This document shows, in pieces, positions 56,405 to 64,000 of a stretch of DNA of 64,000 bases. Below the pieces are notes generated by a model. That model was not told the DNA's origin, did no database searches, and saw only the letters and a list, made by a program, of their open reading frames with translations. This DNA is from Siphonodentalium dalli. Taxonomy: Eukaryota; Mollusca; Scaphopoda; Gadilida; Siphonodentaliidae. Each line of letters opens with the position of its first letter. The first letter of the stretch is position 1. The DNA is taken from assembly GCA_032622095.1 (NCBI GenBank), contig CP136064.1:278903614-278967613 (forward strand), written 5' to 3'. A program made the translations under genes and the position numbers.

Positions 56405-56882
56405 TACAAACGATATCAAATGAGTGAAATTCTTTTTTTTTAGTCATACATGTGGGTGGGGATATCCAGGGTGGGGGAGATAACGTGTTACACATGTTTA
56501 AACTCTCTCAAATATACTTGTGAAGTTTTAGCCGCCCCAGGCCCTGATATACACACCGTCTGAGATTGTTTGAATCATAATTCTGTGCATGCATATTTGC
56601 ATTTTCTTGTCTCTTATTTACATTGCTAATTGATATATTTTCCATATTCACATCTTTCTTTGGAGCATAGCCATGTGCTCGTATATTTGTTATCTGATTA
56701 ATTGAGCAGGTATGATTGTCCTGGAAATCATTGGATAGGTGTGACTTGACCGCCATGTAATGATTGGATAGGTGTGAAATGATTGACTAGTTAATTATAA
56801 GTTCTCAATCAGATCACAAATATACGAGCATTTCTTCGCTCCAAAGAAAGGTGTGGATATGGCAAATATTCGCACGGTTTTA
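56405..56882. other. No gene seen
   Basis: A GGATATCCAGGGTGG word (56459) repeats one at 54809. The minus-strand frame at 56508 is unrecognised. Confidence 0.3.
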
Positions 56883-57460
56883 TAAGGGGTACTGTACACT
56901 AAATCCGGCCATTTATGGAACCATCTCCTTTTATACTCAACAGAATATATGCAACAAATGAATTGGACATGTTGAGCCATGAATGTGCAAAATACACACA
57001 TGTGCTCTATGAACGATGCGAACAACATGGTAATTATAATGAAAAGGAATTTATGACTCCAGTCATAAATTCATTCTCATTATAATTACCATGTTGTTGA
57101 CTCCAGTCATAAATTCATTCTCGTTATAATTACCATGTTGTTGACTCCAGTCATAAATTCATTCTCGTTATAATTACCATGTTGTTGACTCCAGTCATAA
57201 ATTCATTCTCGTTATAATTACCATGTTGTTGACTCCAGTCATAAATTCATTCTCGTTATAATTACCATATTGTTGACTCCAGTCATAAATTCATTCTCTT
57301 TATAATTACCATGTTGCTTGCATCGTTATTAGAGCACATATGTGTATTTTGCACTAATTCGTGGCTCAACATGTCCCAATTTTGTGTTGCATATTTTCTG
57401 TTGAGTATAAAAGGAGACGGTCCCATAAATGGCTGAATTTAGGGTACAGTCCCCCTTTAA
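56883..57460. mobile_element. Fold-back element with a 44-bp tandem array at its centre
   Basis: Arms 56883-57050 and about 57300-57460 are inverted copies (GGACATGTTGAGCCATGAAT against ATTCGTGGCTCAACATGTCC), ending in AAGGGG(T/G)ACTGTAC. Between them are six direct copies of a 44-bp unit (GACTCCAGTCATAAATTCAT then TCTCGTTATAATTACCATGT). The unit is itself part of the arm, so the array grew from the hairpin tip. Confidence 0.8.
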
Positions 57461-57584
57461 CAATGGAGGTTATTTTTATTATTTATTTTTTGGTTCAACC
57501 ATTAGGTCAACAAATGACCATTGGACGTGACAATTAATTTTGGTTTCGACGATACTGACAGTGAAATATCCTCTTTATACATTT

Positions 57585-58385
57585 ATATTGTTTTTAAAAA
57601 TCTTCTCTATATAAATTCGTATTATAGTCCCTTGTAACGTGCTAACTATACACATATATAAGTTAAATATATAGAAGTCGTGTTCAGTAAATGTCATTAT
57701 AAATAGGGACTATTATACGAATATATATATAGAGAAGATGTTTATAAACAATAATAAATTGCTTTCAATGCAAGGGTCTCCGTTGGGGATAGAGAACGAA
57801 ACAGGGGTTTAGGTATATTTCGGGGGTTATACGTAAGACAAAGAAGTCGAGTTTAGGGACTATTAATCATGAAGAATAGTCCTTAAACTGGACTACTTTG
57901 TCTTAAGTATAACCCCCGAAATATACCTAAACCCCTGTTTCGTTATCTATCCCCAACGGAGACCCTTGCCTTGAAAGCAATTTATGATTGTTTTTAAACA
58001 TCTTCTCTATATATATATTCGTATTATAGTCCCTTGTAACGTGCTAACTATACACATATATAAGTCAAATTTATAGAAGTCGTGTTCAGTACAAGTCATT
58101 ATAAATAGGGACTGTTATACGAATATATATAGAGTAGATGTTTATAAACAATAATACATTGCTTTCAAGGCAAGGGTCTTCGTTGTGGATAGAGAACGAA
58201 ACAGGGGTTTAGGTATATTTCGGGGGTTATACGTAAGACAAAGAAGTTGACTTAGGGACTATTCTTCATGATTAATAGTCCCTAAAATGGACTTCTTTGT
58301 CTTACGTATAACCCCCGAAATATACCTAAACCCGTTTCGTTCTCTATCCCCAACGGAGACCCTTGCCTTGAAAGCACTTTAGGGA
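57585..58385. repeat. Two ~410-bp units, each with two hairpins
   Basis: Order X-Y-X-Y. X is a hairpin with TCGTATTATAGTCCCTTGTA and its partner AGGGACTATTATACGAATAT. Y is a hairpin with GGTATATTTCGGGGGTTATA and its complement. Second units begin near 58000 (X) and 58160 (Y). No coding. Confidence 0.75.
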
Positions 58386-58425
58386 CTATTAATCACGAAG
58401 TCCATAGAGTGGACTTCTTTGTCTT

Positions 58426-59060
58426 AGTAAATATTAACTAAATAAAGGGTATGCTAGGAGGGTAATAATGTCTAAGAGGAGAACATAAACATCCATTATG
58501 GCTGCCAAAATGGCTAAATTTCATTATTTCTATCCCCATAGACTGTCTTCTTTGAAACAAATATCCGTTATTATAAATATTAACTAAATAACGAGTATGT
58601 TAGGAAAATGATAATTTGTAAGATGGGCACATAAACACCCATGATGTCTGTCAACGTGGCTAAATTTCATTATGTCTATTCCCATACAATGATGCCTAGT
58701 TTAAAACAAATGTCCGTTATTTGGTAAATATTAACTAAAGAACGGGTATGCTAAGCGAATGATATTAGTCTATTAAACGTCAACATTGTACGGGAATAGA
58801 CATAATGAAATTTAGCCATTTTGACAGCCATCATGGGTGTTTAAGTGCTCCTCTTAGACATTATCACCCTCCTAGAATACCCGTTATTTAGTTAATATTT
58901 ACTAAATAACGGATATGTGTTGTATACAAGACAATCAATGGGAATTAACTTTTGAAATGTAGCCATTTTGACAGCCATCATGGATGTTTTTGTTGACTAT
59001 AATAGATTATCATTCGCTTAACATACCCGTTATTTAGTTAATATTTACTAAATAACGGAC
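58426..59060. repeat. ~140-bp units in opposed orientation
   Basis: Forward units start at about 58427 and 58567 (AATATTAACTAAATAACG with GGCTAAATTTCATTATGTCT). The reverse complements occupy about 58768-59055 (AAATTTAGCCATTTTGACAG). Ends are TAAATATTAACTAAATAAC-like. Confidence 0.7.
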
Positions 59061-60477
59061 ATTTTTTTAGACTTGACATTATATGGGTATAGACATAACG
59101 AAATTTAGGCTTTTTGACATCCATCATATTCAAAAGTGCTATCCTCATTGTGCTATCACTAATGGCTTGTTGACCTTTAATTGAACGATAAATGCCCGAT
59201 AAAGTAACAGGGGCCTACCTTGTTTATTGTAGTTAAATATCCTTACCGTGCAGGTTAATGGACATGTAAGAAGAGAATTCTTGTTGACTTTTTCCTCAAG
59301 TCAACGTTCATCACCGACATCGTGGTCCATCAACAAAAAATATACAGGCACTGTCATTTGTCAGTAGGTTGTATACCGTTAAATTTAATTGGCTATTAAA
59401 TTGGGATATGTTAATCAGATGGAAAAACCCACAATAAAAATGGCTATATTTAGACTACGTATAGCTTTGATGGTGACATTTTAACGTACTTGTTTTAACA
59501 TTGTAATATTGTTTGGATAAATATCGCAACAATAATCTTACTTTAAGTTTTTAATAAAGTGTTGATAACATATTAATGATAATATCAACCGAAGCAATAA
59601 CCAACATGCGAAGAAACGTCTAAATATAACGGAATAGAAGTTTCCTGTAAAAATAAAAAAATCGTTTCAGCGAATTCCTATGTTTATAACAACGTATTTG
59701 AGGTTGTTATTTCCTCCGACGTCATTATCTTTCACCGAAACACAGCGAGGCAGAACAGGGAACTGTTTGGTTTGTTTATTTGCAGAATCTAACTTCTTAG
59801 AATCCAGGGGCTATTATACGATATTGCCAAATATATTTGCACACTATAAAATGGTGCTCTCGGATAATTTTGTAGGCAAATATATTCAGTAACATCGGTG
59901 AATTTAAAGAGAATACGCATGGACATTATTGTTTGAGGTCCGTTCGATTCGCGTTCTGTTACTGCGTATATATAAAACACGGAATACGACAAAAACGGAA
60001 ACGGAACTAAAACAAACAAAAAGTTTAAATCGGGATTATAAATTTTATATCTATCTATATACTTTAATATTTATCCATTTATAGTTACTATACATGCTAG
60101 CCATAAAAACTATTATACTAAACCAGCATACATATTGCCAATACGCACCATAAATATCATAATTGTTTACCTTGCGGAAACGCATTTGACTTAATAAACT
60201 TGGGGGTTTGGGCAGCTTGTGGTGACAATATACCTGGTAGTTATCGTTGCCTAGTGTCTGTTTTTGAATACCAACACATACACCATTGTATGTCTATCAT
60301 ATTCGATGTTTGAAACATAACTAATATCACTTTTTTAGCTTCCTATTTTCGTGTTATCATTTGAAAATCGTAATAAAATGGTTCAACGCGGGCCTTTTTT
60401 CCACACGCGGCTATGCCCGAGAAACAAAACACTTTTTTTTTGGCCTTAAGGGGGTTTTCTTATATGTTCAGGGTGGT
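59061..60477. other. Intergenic sequence, no gene supported
   Basis: Short frames at 59680-59892 (+) and 59789-60019 (-) have no recognisable domain. Nothing else is seen. Confidence 0.3.
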
Positions 60478-60514
60478 CTAAATTAGCAACCGAGGAATTA
60501 GAAGTATTAGAAGT

Positions 60515-60836
60515 ATTAAGCAACCGGGGAATTTGTGCGTATACATTAGAAGTATTAAGCAATCGGGAAATTTGTGCATATACATTAGAAGTATTAAGCA
60601 ACCAGGGAATTTGTGCATATACATTAGAAATATTAAGCAACCGGGGAATTTGTGCATATACATTAGAAGTATTAAGTATTCGGGGAATTTGTGCATATAC
60701 ATTAGAAGTATTAACCAACCAGGGAATTTGTGCGTATACATTATAAGTATTAAGCAACCGGGGAATTTGTGCGTATACATTAGAAGTATTAAGCAACCGG
60801 GGAATTTGTGCATATACATTAGAAGTATTAATTTTC
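60515..60836 (+). repeat. 39-bp tandem array, about 8 copies
   Basis: The unit is AAGCAACCGGGGAATTTGTG then CATATACATTAGAAGTATT. The period of 13 codons leaves frames open on both strands (for example 60446-60891), which explains the repetitive peptides there. Confidence 0.9.
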
Positions 60837-60904
60837 TATCATGCATATCACATCGTTGGAAAGCTTGTATCTTCATGTAAAAATCAAGCAATAATCAGTA
60901 TATA

Positions 60905-63900
60905 AAAATATATAATGATTATTGTATATAATATATTGGGGTTATATTGTTGTGATTATTGTATATAATATAAAGGGGTTATAGTGTTAGGATTATTGTA
61001 TATAATATATAGGGGTCATAGTGTTGTGATTATTGTATATAATATATTGGGGTTATAGTGTTAATTATTGTATATAATATATAGGGGTTATAGTGTTGTG
61101 ATTATTGTATATAATATGTAGGGGTTATAGTGTGGTGAGTATTGTATATAATATATAGGGATTATAGTGTTGTGAGTATTGTATATAATATATTGGGGTT
61201 ATAGTGTTGTGATTATTGTATATAATATATTGGGGTTATAGTGTTGTGATTATTGTATATAATATATTGGGGTTATAGTGTTGTGATTATTGTATATAAT
61301 ATATAGGGGTTATAGTGTTGTGAGTATTGTATATAATATATAGGGGTATAGTGTTGTGAGTATTGTATATAATATATAGGGGTTATAGTGTTGTGATTAT
61401 TGTATATAATATATAGGGGTTATAGTGTTGTGATTATTGTATATAATATATAGGGGTCATAGTGTTGTGATTATTGTATATAATATATTGGGGTTATAGT
61501 GTTGTGATTATTGTATATAATATATTGGGGTTATAGTGTTGTGATTATTGTATATAATATATTGGGGTTATAGTGTTGTGATTATTGTATATAATATATA
61601 GGGGTTATAGTGTTGTGAGTATTGTATATAATATATAGGGGTTATAGTGTTGTGAGTATTGTATATAATATATAGGGGTTATAGTGTTGTGATTATTGTA
61701 TATAATATATAGGGGTTATAGTGTTGTGATTATTGTATATAATATATAGGCGTTATAGTGTTGTGATTATTGTATATAATATGTAGGAGTTATAGCGTTG
61801 TGAGTATTGTATATAATATATAGGGGTTATATTGTTGTGATTATTGTATATAATATATAGGGGTTATGGTGTTGTGAGTACTGTATCTAATATACAGGGG
61901 TTATAGTGTTGTGATTATTGTATATAATATATAAGGGTTATAGTGTTGTGATTATTGTATATAACATATTGGGGTTATAGTTTTGTGAATATTGTATATA
62001 ATATATAGGGATTATAGTGTTGTTGGTATTGTATATAATATATAGGGGTTATAGTGTTGTGAGTATTGTATATAATATATTCGGGTTATAGTCTTGTGAG
62101 TATTGTATATACTATATATGGGTTATAGTGTTGTGATTATTGTATATACTATATAGGGGGTTATAGTGTTGTGATTATTGTATATAATATATATGGGGTT
62201 ATAGTGTTGTGAGTATTGTATATAATATATAGGGGTTATAGTGTTGTGAGTATTGTATATAATATATAGGGGTTATAGTGTTGTGGGTATTGTATATAAT
62301 ATATAGGGGTTATAGTGTTGTGAGCATTGTATCTAATATATAGGGGTTATAGCGTTGTGAGTATTGTATATAATATATAGGGGTTATAGTGTTGTGAGCA
62401 TTGTATCTAATATATAGGGGTTATAGTGTTGTGAGTATTGTATATAATATATAGGGGTTATAGTGTTGTGAGCATTGTATCTAATATATAGGGGTTATAG
62501 TGTTGTGAGTATTGTATATAATATATTGGGGTTATAGTGATGTGAGTATTGTATATAATATATAGGGGTTATAGTGTGGTGAGTATTGTATATAATATAT
62601 AGGGATTATAGTGTTGTGAGTATTGTGTATACTATAATGGGGTTATAGTGTTGTGAGTATTGTATATAATATATAGGGGGTTATAGTGTTGTGATTATTG
62701 TATATAATATATTGGGGTTATAGTGTTGTGGTTATAGTATATATAATATATAGGGGTTATAGTTTTGTGAGTATTGTATATAATATTTTGGGTTATAGTG
62801 TTGTGAGTATTGTATATAATATATAGGGGTGTTGTGATTATTGTATATACTATATAGGGGGTAATAGTGTTGTGATTATTGTATATAATATATAGGGGTT
62901 ACAATGTTGTGATTATTGTATATAATATATAGGGTTATAGTGTTGTGATTATTGTATATAATATATAGGGGTTATAGTGTTGTGGTATTGTATATAATAT
63001 ATAGGGGTTATAGTGTTGTGGGTATTGTATATAATATATAGGGGTTATAGTGTTGTGAGTATTATATATAATATATTGGGGTTATAGTTTTGTGAATATT
63101 GTATATAATATATAGGGGTTATAGTGTTGTGAGTATTGTATATAATATATAGGGGTTATATTGTTGTGAGTATTGTATATAATATATTGGGGTTATAGTT
63201 TTGTGAATATTGTATATAATATATAGGGGTTATAGTGTTGTGAGTATTGTATATAATATATAGGGGTTATATTATTGTGAGTATTGTATATAATATATTG
63301 GGGTTATAGTGTTGTGAGTATTGTATATATTATATAGGGGTTATAGTGTTGTGAGTATTGTGTATAATATATATGGATTATAGTGTTGTGAGTATTGTGT
63401 ATAATATAATGGGGTTATAGTGTTGTGAGTATTGTATATACTATATATGGGTTATAGTGTTGTGATTATTGTATATAATATATAGGGGGTTATAGTGTTG
63501 TGATTATTGTATATAATATATAGGGGTTATAGTGTTGTGATTATTGTATATAATATATAGGGGTTATAGTGTTGTGATTATTGTATATAATATATAGGGG
63601 TTATAGTTTTGTGAATATTGTATATAACATATTGGGGTTATAGTTTTGTGAATATTGTATATAATATATAGGGGTTATAGTGTTGTTGGTATTGTATATA
63701 ATATATAGGGGTTATAGTGTTGTGAGTATTGTATATAATATATTGGGGTTATAGTTTTGTGAATATTGTATATAATATATAGGGGTTATAGTGTTGTGAG
63801 TATTGTATATAATATATATGGGTTATAGTGTTGTGAGTATTGTATATAATATATAGGGGTTATATTGTTTTGAGTATTGTATATAATATATTGGGGTTAT

Positions 63901-64000
63901 AGTGTTGTGAGTATTGTATATAATATATAGGGGTTATAGTGTTGTGAGTGTTGTGTATAATATATTGGGGTTAGAGTTTGTGATTATTGTATATAATATA
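60905..64000 (+). repeat. 37-bp minisatellite, about 83 copies, running off the window
   Basis: The unit is GTGTTGTGATTATTGTATAT then AATATATAGGGGTTATA. Variants at single positions (ATT/AGT/GGT, AGG/TGG, GAGCATTGTATC) are interspersed. In 62320-62500 the GAGCATTGTATCTAAT variant alternates with the standard unit, giving a local dimer period of about 74. Confidence 0.95.

Noticed and set aside
57056-57315. Regular 44-bp direct repeats resembling a CRISPR array
   Set aside because: Units are contiguous with no spacers, they lie inside a fold-back element, and the genome is eukaryotic.
60446-60891. Long repetitive frames on both strands of the 39-bp array
   Set aside because: The period is a multiple of three, so any frame without a stop in one unit stays open. 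Peptides are pure repeats without start context or domain.

Overview
This is a eukaryotic window, very probably from a lophotrochozoan invertebrate and most likely a bivalve mollusc. The evidence is a short single-exon Toll-like receptor present in two copies, low gene density, an A+T-rich background, and a dense mix of non-LTR retrotransposons, DNA transposons, fold-back MITEs and minisatellites. The species call is inference. No operon-type organisation, rRNA or functional tRNA gene was seen.

Host genes. The only convincing host protein-coding gene is an intact membrane Toll-like receptor at 15215-17293 (+): signal peptide, leucine-rich repeats, C-terminal cysteine cap, transmembrane helix and TIR domain. 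A second copy at 37402-39296 (+) lies in a duplicated segment (about 14331-17350 and 36156-39407). It carries a frameshift in the N-terminal ectodomain and a 36-nt in-frame deletion in the cysteine cap, yet its transmembrane and TIR regions remain open. Two MITE-like elements entered the upstream part of copy 2, and copy 1 preserves the empty site for each.

Left block (1-14.3 kb). A decayed ISL2EU/IS4EU-type DNA transposon has a THAP exon and a DDE_Tnp_4 transposase on + and a broken YqaJ-type nuclease on -. Its transposase is split by a 2.1-kb inverted-repeat element (4713-6854, 5-bp target duplication) that itself carries a 5'-truncated LINE. A second LINE (about 8.0-10.6 kb, +) contains a 310-bp tandem duplication.

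Middle block (22.7-36.2 kb). A LINE on - (24087-29045) is flanked exactly by about 1-kb direct repeats and is interrupted by a 2529-bp inverted-repeat element (25523-28051, 3-bp target duplication). Then come a 75-bp minisatellite with a three-unit higher-order period, a second ~74-bp satellite, a truncated Ty3/Gypsy-type element on -, and a piggyBac-type MITE with TTAA target duplication.

Right block (39.4-64 kb). There is a 4.5-kb inverted-repeat structure (39872-44331) that encloses a head-to-head degenerate minisatellite. An 8.1-kb element (46140-54235) has ~1-kb inverted arms, CAC termini and a 5-bp target duplication; inside are a ~22-copy array of ~164 bp and a GC-rich retroelement ORF1-like frame. 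A Tc1/mariner-type MITE (55408-56404), several fold-back clusters, a 39-bp array and a 37-bp array of about 83 copies complete the window; the last runs off the edge.

The best candidates for something undescribed are the 8.1-kb CAC-terminated element, the ~1-kb duplication around the LINE, and a recurrent class of fold-back elements that sit beside CRE and CCAAT motifs. All identities come from reading motifs by eye; no database search was run.
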